64,000 nucleotides of DNA. It comes from Tatumella ptyseos ATCC 33301. GTDB taxonomy: Bacteria; Pseudomonadota; Gammaproteobacteria; Enterobacterales; Enterobacteriaceae. Every line of letters starts with the position of its first letter. Position 1 is the stretch's first letter. The notes beneath the pieces were generated by a model. It worked only from the letters and a program-made list of their open reading frames with translations. It ran no database searches and was not told where the DNA came from. The stretch spans positions 28,519 to 92,518 of the forward strand of contig NZ_JMPR01000011.1 in the NCBI RefSeq assembly GCF_000735525.1. Direction: 5' to 3'. The position numbers were made by a program, and so were the translations under genes. Below are positions 42,726-54,549 of this stretch, in pieces.

Positions 42726-42938
42726 ATGAAAAAAGGTATTCACCCGGAATATAATGCTGTAACCATTACCTGCTCTTGCGGTAACGTTATCAACACTCAT
42801 TCTACTATTAACCACGATGTAAACCTGGACGTTTGTGGTAAATGCCACCCGTTCTATACTGGTAAGCAGCGTGTTGTTGATACCGGTGGTCGTGTTGAGC
42901 GTTTCAACAAGCGTTTCAGCATTCCTGGTTCAAAATAA
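42726..42938 (+). CDS. rpmE: 50S ribosomal protein L31 (zinc form)
   Basis: The 70 aa protein carries the zinc-binding cysteines in TCSCGN and [11 protein letters not shown], so this is the C+ (zinc) form rather than the zinc-starvation paralogue. GAGG lies nine bases before the ATG. A strong terminator follows. Confidence 0.98.
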   Translation: MKKGIHPEYNAVTITCSCGNVINTHSTINHDVNLDVCGKCHPFYTGKQRVVDTGGRVERFNKRFSIPGSK

Positions 42939-42972
42939 GTTTCTGACAGACGAGTCTGAAGATTCGGATGTT

Positions 42973-43001
42973 AAAAAACCCGGCATTGCCGGGTTTTTTT
43001 T
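42973..43001 (+). terminator. Rho-independent terminator after rpmE
   Basis: ACCCGGC pairs with GCCGGGT across a short ATT loop, flanked by A6 before and T8 after, so it may work in both directions. Confidence 0.9.
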
Positions 43002-43048
43002 AACCTTTTTTTCGTGGCGAAGCGCCTGCTGCGGGTGATTTCCCCGGA

Positions 43049-43366
43049 TCAGTATTCCCATTTGTCCGGGTCGATGCCCATTTCACGCATAATGACTTTT
43101 GCCACTTCCGGGATCTCATCACTGCGTTCTTTCCGTAAATCATTGTCATCCGGTAACGGTTGGCCGGTAAATGCATGCAAAAAAGCCTCACACAACAGTT
43201 CACTGTTGGTGGCATGGCGCAGGTTATTTACCTGACGACGGGTCCGCTCATCAGTCAAAATCTTAAGCACTTTCAGAGGGATAGAGACGGTAATTTTTTT
43301 TACCTGCTCGCTTTTTTTGCCATGCTCAGCATAAGGGCTGATATATTCGGCATTCCATTCAGCCAT
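43049..43366 (-). CDS. metJ: Methionine repressor MetJ
   Basis: MetJ is a ribbon-helix-helix repressor that binds met boxes with S-adenosylmethionine as co-repressor. The 105 aa protein has the DNA-contacting strand [19 protein letters not shown] and the [20 protein letters not shown] helix. It is divergent from metB, whose promoter region carries four met boxes that can also act on metJ. Confidence 0.98.
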   Translation of the reverse strand: MAEWNAEYISPYAEHGKKSEQVKKITVSIPLKVLKILTDERTRRQVNNLRHATNSELLCEAFLHAFTGQPLPDDNDLRKERSDEIPEVAKVIMREMGIDPDKWEY

Positions 43367-43542
43367 GGGGTACCTTAATTAATAAAAAGTTAACTTGCCG
43401 GGATTCTGCTAATTATGCCAGATATCTCGTTTATTTTTGTCTTTGCGGGAAAATACTCACCCGGAATGTGACAATTGTAGCGGAATCTGGCCGACCAGTA
43501 TAATTTTAGCGTTTCCGGGACCGTAGCTCAATCTACACCCAT

Positions 43543-43574
43543 AGACATTTGGAAGTCTAGATGTATTGACGTCT
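43543..43574. promoter_or_regulatory. Four tandem MetJ boxes before metB
   Basis: Four contiguous 8-bp units fill 43543-43574; the best are GGAAGTCT (43551) and TGACGTCT (43567) against the consensus AGACGTCT. They lie between metJ and metB and should repress both. Confidence 0.85.
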
Positions 43575-43627
43575 AATTTGCAGGTGGTATTCTGTGCACA
43601 CATTCTCTCTTTCAGTGAAAAGACGCC

Positions 43628-44791
43628 ATGACGACACCTAAGCAAGCGACCATTGCCGTACGCAGCGGATTAAATGATGATGAGCAATATGGTTGTGTAG
43701 TACCCCCTATCCACCTTTCCACGACTTATAACTTTACTGACTTTAATCAGCCAAGAACTCATGACTATTCCCGTCGTGGTAATCCGTCGCGTGATGTCGT
43801 CCAGAATGCGCTTGCCGAACTGGAAGGAGGTGCCGGGGCCGTCATGACGAATACCGGGATGTCTGCTATTTTACTGGTAACCACGGTGTTTCTGAAACCC
43901 GGTGATTTGCTGGTGGCTCCCCATGATTGTTATGGCGGCAGCTACCGCCTGTTAGAAAGCCTGCATAAACGCGGTGCATTCCGGGTGAAATTCATTGATC
44001 AGGGAGATGAACAGGCACTGGCCGCGGCGATGGCCGAAGGTCCGAAACTGGTCCTGATTGAGACGCCGAGCAACCCGCTATTGAGAGTCGTGGATATCGA
44101 GGCCATCAGCCGTGCAGCAAAAGCGGCAGGAGCCATTACAGTCGCCGATAACACTTTTATGAGCCCGGTATTGCAGAGTCCGCTTGAGCTTGGTGTGGAC
44201 GTCGTTCTGCATTCCTGTACCAAATATCTGAACGGGCATTCGGATGTGGTTGCAGGCACCGTTATTGCAAAAGATCCTGACCTGGTCACGGAGCTGGCAT
44301 GGTGGGCCAATAATATCGGCGTGACCGGCTCAGCATTTGACAGCTATTTACTGTTACGCGGATTACGGACCCTCGGTCCCCGTATGGCAGCCGCGCAGCG
44401 TAATGCGCTGGCGATTGTCGAGGCATTAAAAAAACAGCCTCTGGTCAAAAAACTTTATCATCCTTCCTTACCGGAAAATGCCGGTCATGACATCGCGAAA
44501 CGTCAGCAACGTGGATTCGGTGCGATGCTTAGCTTTGAGCTGGAGGGGGATGAACAGACGGTACGTACTTTTCTGAAAGCACTGAAACTCTTTACTCTCG
44601 CAGAGTCTCTCGGAGGCGTGGAAAGCCTGATTTCTCATACGGCCACCATGACACATGCAGGGATGTCTGCAGAAGCGAGAGCAGCGGCAGGAATTTCTGA
44701 TACATTATTGCGTGTATCTGTAGGTATTGAAGACCATGAAGATTTAGTCGCTGATCTGGAAAATGCATTCCGGGTGGCAGGCAGGGGGTAA
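43628..44791 (+). CDS. metB: Cystathionine gamma-synthase
   Basis: MetB condenses O-succinylhomoserine with cysteine to cystathionine. The 387 aa PLP enzyme has the cofactor lysine in SCTKYLNGHSDVVAG, the SRRGNPSRDVVQNALAELEGG block and a C-terminal SLGGVESLISHTATMTHAGM. It is the first gene of metBL, two bases before metL, behind four met boxes. Confidence 0.97.
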   Translation: MTTPKQATIAVRSGLNDDEQYGCVVPPIHLSTTYNFTDFNQPRTHDYSRRGNPSRDVVQNALAELEGGAGAVMTNTGMSAILLVTTVFLKPGDLLVAPHDCYGGSYRLLESLHKRGAFRVKFIDQGDEQALAAAMAEGPKLVLIETPSNPLLRVVDIEAISRAAKAAGAITVADNTFMSPVLQSPLELGVDVVLHSCTKYLNGHSDVVAGTVIAKDPDLVTELAWWANNIGVTGSAFDSYLLLRGLRTLGPRMAAAQRNALAIVEALKKQPLVKKLYHPSLPENAGHDIAKRQQRGFGAMLSFELEGDEQTVRTFLKALKLFTLAESLGGVESLISHTATMTHAGMSAEARAAAGISDTLLRVSVGIEDHEDLVADLENAFRVAGRG

Positions 44792-44793
44792 GA

Positions 44794-47229
44794 ATGACAA
44801 TTTCATCAGACTGTGTGGCGTCCGAAGTGAGGCAACTGCATAAATTCGGAGGCAGCAGCCTGGCGGATGTAAAATGCTATCAGCGTGCTGCTGATATTAT
44901 GGCGGAATACAGCAAGCCCGGTGATTTGATGGTGGTGTCTGCTGCAGGCAGTACGACCAATCAGCTGATCAGCTGGCTGCAGCTCAGCCAGACCGATCGT
45001 CTGTCAGCACACCAGGTACAGCAGAATTTGCGCCGTTTCCAGACAGGGCTGATGAACAATCTCTTACCCGCAGCGGTGGCCGGCGCGTTGGTTCAGGAAT
45101 TTATTCGAGATCTTGAACGACTGGCCGTACTACTGGATGGGCCGATCACTGAAGCTGTGTACGCCGAGGTGGTTGGCCACGGTGAAATCTGGTCAGCACG
45201 GCTGATGTCAGCGGTACTAACACAGCAGGATCTTCAGTCAGGCTGGCTGGATGCGCGCGAATTTTTATTGGCTGAACGTTCTGCTCAGCCGGAAGTGAAG
45301 GAAAGCGAATCACGGCAGTTACTGTTACAGCAACTGGCCGGGTATCACGGACAACGGGTGGTGATCACCGGTTTTATTGCCCGCAACCAGGCCGGTGAAA
45401 CGGTTCTGTTGGGGCGTAATGGCTCTGACTACTCGGCGACACAAATCGGTGCGCTGGCAGGGGTCAGTAAAGTCACCATCTGGAGTGATGTTGCCGGGGT
45501 ATACAGTGCCGACCCGCGTAAGGTTTCTGATGCCTGTCTGTTACCGTTACTGAGGCTTGATGAAGCCAGTGAACTGGCCAGACTGGCCGCCCCGGTATTA
45601 CATACCCGTACCTTGCAGCCGGTTTCCGGCAGTGATATTGAACTGGAGTTGCGCTGCAGTTATCAGCCAGACCTGGGGTCGACGCGCATTGAACGCGTGC
45701 TGGCATCCGGAACCGGTGCCAGGATCGTGACCAGCCATGACGATGTCTGTCTGATTGAAATTGAAATCCCTAAACAACATGACTTTGCGGCCTTAAAGAA
45801 GGACGTCGAAGTACAACTCGCGCGGGCTCAGCTACGTCCGCTGGCCTCCGGGGTGCATCCGGACCGTTATTTACTGCAACTCTGTTATACCGCCGAAGTG
45901 GTCGACAGTGCGCTGGCATTGCTGCAGGGAAGTGGTTTGCCGGTAGGTGTACGTTTACGCGATGGGCTGGCCCTGGTGGCGATGGTGGGTGCCGGCGTCA
46001 CGCGTAACCCGCTACACGCGCACCGGTTCTGGCAACAGATCAAAGACCAGCCGGTAGAGTTTGTCTGGCAATCCGAACAGAATATCAGCCTGGTGGCCGT
46101 ATTGCGCTCCGGGCCGACGCAGCTCGTGATCCAGGGGCTGCATCAGTCGCTGTTCCGCGCTGAAAAACGGATTGGACTGATTTTATTAGGTAAAGGAAAT
46201 ATCGGGTCTCGCTGGCTGGAATTATTCGCGAGGGAGCAGGAGAATCTCTCTGATCGTAGTGGGTTCGAGTTTGTGCTGGCGGGCGTGGCGGATAGCCGGA
46301 AAAGTCTGCTGAACTATGAAGGGCTGGATGCCAGCCACGTACTGACCGTGTTCGATGACGAAGCGGAATATCGTGATCAGGAATCACTGTTTTTATGGAT
46401 GCGTGACCATCCGTTTGATGATCTGGTCGTGCTGGATGTCACCGCCGAGGGTAGCATTGCCGATCAGTACCTGGATTTTGCCAGCTATGGTTTTCATATT
46501 ATCAGTGCGAACAAAGTGGCAGGTTCATCAGACAGTGCCCACTGGCGTCAGCTCAGGGATGCGTTCAGCCGTACCGGACGTCACTGGCTTTATAACGCGA
46601 CAGTCGGGGCCGGCTTACCGATTAACTACACCGTCCGCGATTTACGGGAGAGCGGAGATTCTATTCTCTCTATCAGCGGTATTTTCTCTGGCACATTGTC
46701 ATGGTTATTCCTGCAATATGATGGCTCTGTCCCCTTTACCGAACTGGTGGATCAGGCATGGCAGCAGGGGCTGACCGAGCCTGATCCCCGCGTTGACCTC
46801 TCGGGTCTGGATGTGATGCGTAAACTGGTGATCCTGGCACGTGAAGCGGGCTACGATATAGAACCTCACCAGGTCCGTGTTGAATCGCTGGTTCCGGAAA
46901 ATTGTACCGATGAATCGGTGGACCATTTCTTTGAGAATGCGGATGCGCTGAATGATCAGATGTTACAGCGCTATGAAGCCGCGAACGAGGCGGGTCTGGT
47001 TCTGCGTTATGTGGCACGCTTTGATGCGAGTGGTAAGGCCAGGGTGGGTGTAGAGGCTGTCAGGCCGGAACATCCACTGGCGTCTCTGCTACCCTGCGAT
47101 AATGTCTTTGCGATAGAAAGCCGCTGGTACCGGGATAATCCGCTGATTATCCGCGGGCCCGGCGCCGGGCGGGATGTGACCGCGGGGGCAATTCAGTCGG
47201 ATCTCAATCGCCTCGCACAATTACTGTAG
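44794..47229 (+). CDS. metL: Bifunctional aspartokinase II / homoserine dehydrogenase II
   Basis: MetL carries out two steps toward methionine: phosphorylation of aspartate and reduction of aspartate semialdehyde to homoserine. The 811 aa protein has an N-terminal kinase (KFGGSSLADVKCY, GRNGSDYSAT), a central region of degenerate ACT domains and a C-terminal dehydrogenase with LLGKGNIGSRWLELF for NADPH and VGAGLPINYTVRDL. Coupled to metB; terminator follows. Confidence 0.97.
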   Translation: MTISSDCVASEVRQLHKFGGSSLADVKCYQRAADIMAEYSKPGDLMVVSAAGSTTNQLISWLQLSQTDRLSAHQVQQNLRRFQTGLMNNLLPAAVAGALVQEFIRDLERLAVLLDGPITEAVYAEVVGHGEIWSARLMSAVLTQQDLQSGWLDAREFLLAERSAQPEVKESESRQLLLQQLAGYHGQRVVITGFIARNQAGETVLLGRNGSDYSATQIGALAGVSKVTIWSDVAGVYSADPRKVSDACLLPLLRLDEASELARLAAPVLHTRTLQPVSGSDIELELRCSYQPDLGSTRIERVLASGTGARIVTSHDDVCLIEIEIPKQHDFAALKKDVEVQLARAQLRPLASGVHPDRYLLQLCYTAEVVDSALALLQGSGLPVGVRLRDGLALVAMVGAGVTRNPLHAHRFWQQIKDQPVEFVWQSEQNISLVAVLRSGPTQLVIQGLHQSLFRAEKRIGLILLGKGNIGSRWLELFAREQENLSDRSGFEFVLAGVADSRKSLLNYEGLDASHVLTVFDDEAEYRDQESLFLWMRDHPFDDLVVLDVTAEGSIADQYLDFASYGFHIISANKVAGSSDSAHWRQLRDAFSRTGRHWLYNATVGAGLPINYTVRDLRESGDSILSISGIFSGTLSWLFLQYDGSVPFTELVDQAWQQGLTEPDPRVDLSGLDVMRKLVILAREAGYDIEPHQVRVESLVPENCTDESVDHFFENADALNDQMLQRYEAANEAGLVLRYVARFDASGKARVGVEAVRPEHPLASLLPCDNVFAIESRWYRDNPLIIRGPGAGRDVTAGAIQSDLNRLAQLL

Positions 47230-47238
47230 TTTCTTCTC

Positions 47239-47263
47239 AGGCAGAGTTTTCTCTGCCTTTTTT
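47239..47263 (+). terminator. Terminator after metL
   Basis: AGGCAGAG (47239-47246) and CTCTGCCT (47251-47258) around TTTT, followed by T5. Confidence 0.88.
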
Positions 47264-47379
47264 CTGTCTGTCTCATTTCCTCCATTGCCCTGTAAGCGGC
47301 ACCCGGTCTGTTGTATGAATTTTTATCACAGTGACATGCTGATAATTCAGTTGACCCTTTCGTCGTAATTCGTCATTTT

Positions 47380-48348
<969 letters not shown>

Positions 48349-48383
48349 TGGCAACGATAAGTCCGTGAACGCGGTAATATCAG

Positions 48384-48412
48384 AAAAAGCACCCGTCACC
48401 GGGTGCTTTTTC
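48384..48412. terminator. Terminator after metF
   Basis: AGCACCCG (48388-48395) pairs with CGGGTGCT (48400-48407), with A5 before and T5 after. Confidence 0.88.
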
Positions 48413-48477
48413 TATTGCTCTCTTCTGAAGGAGGCTGCGGGTCGGTCAACACAGGTCATCTGGCCATCCTTTGCGAT

Positions 48478-48503
48478 AAAAAAGGCCACCCGGGGTGGCC
48501 TTT
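48478..48503 (-). terminator. Terminator after ppc
   Basis: AAAGGCCACC pairs with GGTGGCCTTT around CGG; on the minus strand it runs into T6. It lies 26 bp beyond the ppc stop. Confidence 0.88.
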
Positions 48504-48528
48504 CAGGGATCCCGCAGGACATCACGGT

Positions 48529-51180
48529 TTAGCCGGTATTGCGCATACCGGCGGCGATACCGGCAATCGTGACCATCAGTGCCTGTTCGACTTCCGGTGC
48601 CGTCACTTCTCCGGCGGCCTCACAGGCCCGGGAACGGGAAAGCAATTCGGCCTGTAAGACGTTAAGCGGGTCAGTGTAGACATTCCGCAGTGCGATAGAC
48701 TCTGCAATCCAGGGCTGGTCGGCCATCAGATGGGCGTCATTAGAGATTGCCAGCACGGTTTTAATGTCGTCTGCCAGTTGAGCTCGCAACTGTTCACCCA
48801 GACCCCAGAGTGAAGGGTCGACCAGACGCTGGTCATAATATTCCGCTAACCAGAGGTCAGCTTTCGCGAAGACCATTTCCAGCATGCCGATACGGGTCGA
48901 GAAGAATGGCCAGTCATGGCACATCGTTTCCAACTCTTTCTGTTTCCCTGCAGAGACTGTTTTTTGCAGTGCTGCCCCGGCCCCCAGCCAGGCAGGCAAC
49001 ATTAACCGGTTCTGGGTCCAGGCAAAAATCCACGGGATGGCACGTAAAGATTCCACGCCCCCGGCAGGACGGCGTTTTGCCGGACGGGATCCCAGAGGCA
49101 ATTTACCCAGCTCCTGTTCCGGCGTCGCAGAACGGAAATACGGAACGAAATCAGCATGTTCACGAACATAGCCGCGGTACATATTGCAGGAGTCCGCGGA
49201 GAGTTGATCCATAATCGCTTGCCATTCCGGTTTGGGCTCTGGCGGCGGCAGCAGGTTGGCCTCAAGGATCGCCCCGGTATACAGCGACAGGCTGGCAATG
49301 GTCACTTCCGGCAGGCCAAACTTAAAGCGGATCATTTCGCCCTGTTCAGTGACGCGTAACCCGCCCTTCAGGCTGCCCGGGGGCTGTGACAGCAGCGCGG
49401 CATGGGCCGGTGCGCCGCCACGTCCAATCGAACCGCCACGTCCGTGGAACAGTGTTAAGGCAACTCCGGCCTTTTCACAGGTCTTGATCAACGCATCCTG
49501 AGCCTGATATTGCGCCCAGCTTGCAGCCATAACGCCGGCATCTTTGGCGGAGTCTGAATAGCCGATCATCACCATCTGTTTGCCTTCAATAAAGCCGCGA
49601 TACCAGTCAATATTCAGCAACTGTGTCATGACATCATTGGCATTATTCAGGTCATCAAGGGTTTCAAATAGCGGGGCAACCGGCATGGCATAACGGATCC
49701 CGGCTTCCTTCAGTAACAGGTGCACTGCCAGGACGTCGGACGGTGTTTTTGCCATAGAAATCACATAGGCCGCGATAGATCCTTGCGGGACTTCGGCAAC
49801 CACACGGCAGGTCTCCAGGACTTCACGGGTTTCCGGTCCCGGCTCCCATTGCTGTGGCAGAAGCGGACGTTTAGAGTTCAGCTCGCGGATCAGGAAAGCC
49901 TGCTTATCGGCCTCTGACCAGCTTTCATAATCGCCCAGCCCCAGATAGCGGGTAATCTCTGCCAGGGCCTCGGTATGGCGGGTACTCTCCTGGCGCACAT
50001 CAATACGCACCAGCGGGACGCCAAAGCATTTAATCCGGCGCAGGGTATCCAGCAACTGGCCATTGGCAATAATCCCCATACCGCATTGTTTTAAGGACTG
50101 ATAAATGGCGAATAACGGATCCCATAACTGCTCATTGGCAATCAGCAGGTCGGCGGGACGGGATGGACGTTCGCCTTTCAGGCGTCTTTCCAGGTAAGTC
50201 TGGGTATTGGTCAGTTGGGTACGAAGACGTTTCAGAATAACGCGGTACGGTTCCAGAGCCTCCGGGTCACCGCATAATTCGCGGACGTCATCGGTACAGA
50301 CAGACATGGAAAGCTCAGAGATAAGCACACCGATATCCCGCAGGAATAAATCGGTGGCTTTCCAGCGACTCAGCTGGATAACATGACGGGTTACCGGTGC
50401 GGTGACATTCGGGTTACCGTCACGATCTCCTCCCATCCAGGAGGTAAATTTTACCGGCACAAAATCGACCGGCAGGGTAATACCGAAGGTTTCTTCGGCC
50501 TGCTCATTCAGTTCGCGCAAAAACGCGGGAACGCCTTCCCACAGACTGTTTTCAACGACCGCAAAACCCCACTTAGCTTCATCCACTGGTGTGGGTCTGA
50601 TCTTGCGAATTTCATCGGTATGCCAGGCTTGTGCCACTAACTGACGTAAGCGCCGCATGATGGTATTACGTTCGTAGTCAGTCAGGTCACTGTGGTCGAG
50701 TTGTTTCAGGCAGCTATTTACTTCAACCAGTTTATGGATAAGCGTCCGACGGGTGATCTCTGTCGGATGTGCCGTAAGTACCAGTTCTATCGAAAGCGAC
50801 TCGATGGCTTTCAGAATATCGTCGCGGGTCAGGGAGTTATTTTGTTTTAACCGTTCGAATTCCTGTTTCAGAAGTTCGGGGTTGTTGGCGCCCTGGGCCT
50901 GCAGAGAGATGGTCTGGTACTGTTCAGCAACGTTCGTCAGATTAAGGAACTGGCTGAAGGCTCTGGCGACCGGTAATAATTCTTCATTGGATAAGTTTTG
51001 CAGGGTGGAAAGCAGTTCCTGACGATCAGTCTCATTACCTGCACGGGATGATTTGGAGAGTTTACGTATGGTTTCTACGCGCTCAAGAATATTTTCCCCT
51101 AAGGCATCCTTGACGGTATCCCCGAGAAGTTTACCGAGCATACTGACATTACTTCGCATTGCGGAATATTGTTCGTTCAT
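48529..51180 (-). CDS. ppc: Phosphoenolpyruvate carboxylase
   Basis: Ppc carboxylates phosphoenolpyruvate to oxaloacetate, refilling the TCA cycle and feeding aspartate and arginine synthesis encoded next door. The 883 aa protein has the catalytic His in [13 protein letters not shown], the active-site loop [25 protein letters not shown], and the C-terminal GMRNTG expected of the family. Confidence 0.98.
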   Translation of the reverse strand: MNEQYSAMRSNVSMLGKLLGDTVKDALGENILERVETIRKLSKSSRAGNETDRQELLSTLQNLSNEELLPVARAFSQFLNLTNVAEQYQTISLQAQGANNPELLKQEFERLKQNNSLTRDDILKAIESLSIELVLTAHPTEITRRTLIHKLVEVNSCLKQLDHSDLTDYERNTIMRRLRQLVAQAWHTDEIRKIRPTPVDEAKWGFAVVENSLWEGVPAFLRELNEQAEETFGITLPVDFVPVKFTSWMGGDRDGNPNVTAPVTRHVIQLSRWKATDLFLRDIGVLISELSMSVCTDDVRELCGDPEALEPYRVILKRLRTQLTNTQTYLERRLKGERPSRPADLLIANEQLWDPLFAIYQSLKQCGMGIIANGQLLDTLRRIKCFGVPLVRIDVRQESTRHTEALAEITRYLGLGDYESWSEADKQAFLIRELNSKRPLLPQQWEPGPETREVLETCRVVAEVPQGSIAAYVISMAKTPSDVLAVHLLLKEAGIRYAMPVAPLFETLDDLNNANDVMTQLLNIDWYRGFIEGKQMVMIGYSDSAKDAGVMAASWAQYQAQDALIKTCEKAGVALTLFHGRGGSIGRGGAPAHAALLSQPPGSLKGGLRVTEQGEMIRFKFGLPEVTIASLSLYTGAILEANLLPPPEPKPEWQAIMDQLSADSCNMYRGYVREHADFVPYFRSATPEQELGKLPLGSRPAKRRPAGGVESLRAIPWIFAWTQNRLMLPAWLGAGAALQKTVSAGKQKELETMCHDWPFFSTRIGMLEMVFAKADLWLAEYYDQRLVDPSLWGLGEQLRAQLADDIKTVLAISNDAHLMADQPWIAESIALRNVYTDPLNVLQAELLSRSRACEAAGEVTAPEVEQALMVTIAGIAAGMRNTG

Positions 51181-51374
51181 GTGACCCTGAAACCCTCTGT
51201 CATATTTATCTGATTTTGTTATCAGTCCGGCATAACCCTGTCTTTTATCTAGCCATGTTACTGAGGATTCGTCAAATGGCTTCCATAGGGAAAGGTATAA
51301 TGTAACTTACTGAATTTAATAAAATTTGATAGAGGGGGTCTTTGATAAGTTATTCTTATTAAAGAGAAAAGGGG

Positions 51375-51401
51375 ACCGGGGATTTAATCAAAATCCCCGG
51401 T
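51375..51401 (-). terminator. Terminator after argE
   Basis: ACCGGGGATTT (51375-51385) pairs with AAATCCCCGGT (51391-51401); CCCCTTTTCTC follows on the minus strand. Confidence 0.8.
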
Positions 51402-51408
51402 AATCACA

Positions 51409-52557
51409 TTAATGACAGAAATGCTGAACAACACGCTCGAGTAATTCGCGGGTCGGATTAATGAAGGATGTATCGAGATATTCATCAGGCTGATGCGCCT
51501 GTTCGATGGATCCGGGACCGAGCACCAGTGTCGGACAGAGCTCCTGAATAAAAGGCGCTTCGGTACAGTAGTTAACGATTTCAGTTTCGCGGCCCAGCAG
51601 CTTTTCAATCACTTTTACCAGCCCATGGTGGCGAGGGCATTCATACCCCGGGATGGGCGGGTGCAGGTCACTGACGGTCAGCCGGCCTGGCCAGCGTTCA
51701 CTCACCGGTGTTAGCGCTTCCATGAGTAATTCGTGCAGGTCATTCAGAGCGAGTCCGGGCAGTGGGCGGATATCCATATGCAATTCACAGCAGGCACAGA
51801 TGCGGTTCGGGGCATCACCGCCGTTGATTGAACCGAAATTCATGGTCGGATAGGGAATGACGAAACCGTCATGGTGATAACGTTCTTTCAGCGTATTACG
51901 CAGGCCGGTCAGATGTGTAATGGCATCATGCATCAGTTCAATCGCATTCACGCCCCGGGCAGGATCGCTTGAATGGCCGGACTGCCCCTGAATACGGATA
52001 GCTTTTGAAAGATGTCCCTTATGTGCACGTACCGGTTTCAGTGAAGTTGGCTCACCAATAATGGCGCAATCGGGACGCAGGTCGGTGGTGCGGGCAAAAT
52101 AGCTGGCACCGGCCATCGTGGTTTCTTCATCTGCCGTTGCCAGAATATAAAGCGGCTTTTTCAGTCGGGTAATATCAATATCCCGTAACGTGTCCAGAAT
52201 AAAGGCAAAAAAGCCTTTCATATCTGCCGTCCCCAGGCCATAGAGTTTGTTGTCACGCTCTGTCAGTGTAAAGGGGTCCTGGGTCCAGCGACCGTCATCG
52301 AACGGCACCGTATCGGTATGCCCTGCCAGCATCAGCCCGCCGGTGCCACTGCCAGCCCTGGCCAGCAGGTTAAATTTATTCCGTGTTTCCGGGACCGGCT
52401 GGACTTCGGTATGAAATCCCAGGTCACGGAACCATCCCGCCAGTAAGTTGATTAGCCCTTCATTACTCTGGTCTAAGGCACTTTCTGTCGCGCTGACAGA
52501 GGGCATCGCGATTAACTGACGATAAAGCTCAATAAAAGGAGGTAATTTTGTCTTCAC
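51409..52557 (-). CDS. argE: Acetylornithine deacetylase
   Basis: ArgE hydrolyses N-acetylornithine to ornithine. The 382 aa M20-family metallopeptidase has [32 protein letters not shown], and the dimer-domain [21 protein letters not shown]. It is divergent from argCBGH across a 167 bp region with paired ARG boxes, the arrangement of E. coli. Confidence 0.97.
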   Translation of the reverse strand: MKTKLPPFIELYRQLIAMPSVSATESALDQSNEGLINLLAGWFRDLGFHTEVQPVPETRNKFNLLARAGSGTGGLMLAGHTDTVPFDDGRWTQDPFTLTERDNKLYGLGTADMKGFFAFILDTLRDIDITRLKKPLYILATADEETTMAGASYFARTTDLRPDCAIIGEPTSLKPVRAHKGHLSKAIRIQGQSGHSSDPARGVNAIELMHDAITHLTGLRNTLKERYHHDGFVIPYPTMNFGSINGGDAPNRICACCELHMDIRPLPGLALNDLHELLMEALTPVSERWPGRLTVSDLHPPIPGYECPRHHGLVKVIEKLLGRETEIVNYCTEAPFIQELCPTLVLGPGSIEQAHQPDEYLDTSFINPTRELLERVVQHFCH

Positions 52558-52582
52558 TGTTGACGGTCCTTGCGTTAGGATG

Positions 52583-52621
52583 TATCAATATTCATGCAGT
52601 AATTGTGAATAAAAATACATT
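52583..52621. promoter_or_regulatory. Paired ARG boxes between argE and argC
   Basis: Two 18-bp imperfect ARG boxes at 52583-52600 and 52604-52621, with the standard 3-bp gap. The second, TGTGAATAAAAATACATT, has one changed base in the right arm of the consensus TNTGAATWWWWATTCANW. ArgR with arginine should repress both directions. Confidence 0.75.
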
Positions 52622-52724
52622 ATAGCCTGAAGCATGTGAACTTTTTTTGCTTACGAAGGCAACCCGGGGAGCGGGGCATACCCTGTCCTGAATCATAGAC
52701 TTTACGTAAAAGGTGCACAGCCTG

Positions 52725-53729
52725 ATGTTGAAGACGCTGATTGTTGGTGCCAGTGGTTATGCTGGTGTTGAACTGGTCACTTACCTGAATCGCCATCCAC
52801 ACATAAACATAACCGGAATTGCGGTATCAGCGCAAAGTCCGGATGCGGGAAAATTGTTGTCCGACATTTATCCGCAACTGAAAGGTCGTGTGGATCTCCG
52901 GCTGCAGCCGCTCACCGATGTTGCCGCAGTGGCAAAAGACGCTGATGTTGTTTTCCTGGCAACCGCCCATGAAGTCAGCCACGATTTAGCGCCACAGTTT
53001 TTAGAGCATGGCTGTGTTGTCCTTGATCTCTCAGGGGCCTGGCGGGTGAATAGTGCAGAGTTTTATACCCGCTATTACGGGTTTACTCATCAGTATCCTG
53101 AACTGCTGGAACAGGCGGCTTATGGTATGGCGGAATGGCAGGCAGAGCGGATTCAGCAAGCGAACCTGATTGCCGTCCCGGGTTGCTACCCGACAGCCTC
53201 TCAGTTGGCGATTAAACCGTTGCTGGCGGCAGGATTACTGAATACTGAGCAGTGGCCTGTCATCAATGCAACCAGCGGTGTCAGCGGCTCCGGACGGAAA
53301 GCCTCGCTGAATACCAGTTTCTGTGAAGTCAGCCTGCAACCCTATGGCCTGTTTACGCACCGCCATCAACCGGAAATTGCTGCCCATCTTGGGACGCCGG
53401 TGGTCTTTACGCCGCAGTTGGGCAACTTCCCTCGCGGCATTCTGGCTACCAGCACCTGTCGCCTGAAGCCCGGAGTGACCGCAGAGCAGGTGGCGAAGGC
53501 CTTCCACGATGCCTATGATGATAAACCGCTGGTTCGTCTTTATGACTCCGGCGTACCGGCCCTGAAATCCGTTATCGGCCTGCCTTTCTGCGATATCGGT
53601 TTTGCAGTCGATGGCGAGCATGTCATTGTCGTGAGTGCGGAAGATAACCTGCTGAAAGGGGCTTCGTCTCACGCAGTGCAGTGTATGAATATTCGTTTCG
53701 GTTATCCTGAAACGCTTTCTTTGCTTTAA
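52725..53729 (+). CDS. argC: N-acetyl-gamma-glutamyl-phosphate reductase
   Basis: ArgC reduces N-acetylglutamyl phosphate to the semialdehyde. The 334 aa protein (ATG at 52725, E. coli length) has the NADP-binding [11 protein letters not shown], the catalytic Cys in [11 protein letters not shown] and the [13 protein letters not shown] block. First gene of argCBGH. Confidence 0.97.
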   Translation: MLKTLIVGASGYAGVELVTYLNRHPHINITGIAVSAQSPDAGKLLSDIYPQLKGRVDLRLQPLTDVAAVAKDADVVFLATAHEVSHDLAPQFLEHGCVVLDLSGAWRVNSAEFYTRYYGFTHQYPELLEQAAYGMAEWQAERIQQANLIAVPGCYPTASQLAIKPLLAAGLLNTEQWPVINATSGVSGSGRKASLNTSFCEVSLQPYGLFTHRHQPEIAAHLGTPVVFTPQLGNFPRGILATSTCRLKPGVTAEQVAKAFHDAYDDKPLVRLYDSGVPALKSVIGLPFCDIGFAVDGEHVIVVSAEDNLLKGASSHAVQCMNIRFGYPETLSLL

Positions 53730-53744
53730 ATGCAGGTGTTTTCC

Positions 53745-54521
53745 ATGACAAATCCATTAATTATTAAACTGGGCGGCGTACTGCTGGATAGCGAAGAAGC
53801 GCTGGGAAGATTATTTGATGCATTACTGGCATATCGTCAGAAGCATCAGCGTCCTCTGGTGATTGTCCATGGCGGGGGCTGTCTGGTTGACGACCTGATG
53901 AAGAAACTGGCACTGCCGGTCAGCAAAAAAAACGGACTGCGGGTTACCCCGGCAGATCAGATAGACATCATTACCGGTGCTCTGGCGGGTACGGCCAATA
54001 AAACGTTACTGGCCTGGGCCAGAAAATACGGCATTAATGCGGTCGGCCTGTCACTGGGTGACGGCGGCATCGCGAATGTCGCGCAGTTTGATGAGGAACT
54101 GGGTCATGTCGGTAAAGCGACACCCGGTAACCCGGCATTGGTGAATACATTAACCGGCAGCGGTTATTTGCCGATCATCAGTTCTATCGGGATCACCGAC
54201 GACGGACTGTTGATGAATGTGAATGCTGACCAGGCCGCCACTGCGCTGGCTTCCACCTTAGGCGCCGACCTGGTACTGCTGTCAGATGTGAGCGGTATTC
54301 TTGACGGTAAAGGACAGCGTATTGAAGAAATGACCGCTGAGAAGGCTGAAGCCTTAATCGCTCAGGGCATTATTACTGACGGTATGATTGTAAAAGTCCA
54401 TGCGGCGCTGGATGCTGCAAAAACGCTGGGCCGGCCGGTGGATATTGCCAGCTGGCGGCATGCAGAGCAGTTACCTGACTTATTTAACGGTGTGTCCATT
54501 GGCACCCGGATTTTGGCTTAA
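53745..54521 (+). CDS. argB: Acetylglutamate kinase
   Basis: ArgB phosphorylates N-acetylglutamate. The 258 aa protein (ATG at 53745, AGGTG upstream) has [15 protein letters not shown], the substrate loop [13 protein letters not shown] and [16 protein letters not shown]. It lies 15 bp after argC and 28 bp before argG. Confidence 0.97.
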   Translation: MTNPLIIKLGGVLLDSEEALGRLFDALLAYRQKHQRPLVIVHGGGCLVDDLMKKLALPVSKKNGLRVTPADQIDIITGALAGTANKTLLAWARKYGINAVGLSLGDGGIANVAQFDEELGHVGKATPGNPALVNTLTGSGYLPIISSIGITDDGLLMNVNADQAATALASTLGADLVLLSDVSGILDGKGQRIEEMTAEKAEALIAQGIITDGMIVKVHAALDAAKTLGRPVDIASWRHAEQLPDLFNGVSIGTRILA

Positions 54522-54549
54522 CGACAAAGACTGATTCAAGGATTAAACG

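Noticed and set aside
48349-48528. Absence of katG and other E. coli genes between metF and ppc
   Set aside because: This stretch varies widely among Enterobacterales, so the short gap is not notable by itself.
53235-53672. 145-codon minus-strand frame
   Set aside because: Antisense to argC, which is certain from sequence and context.
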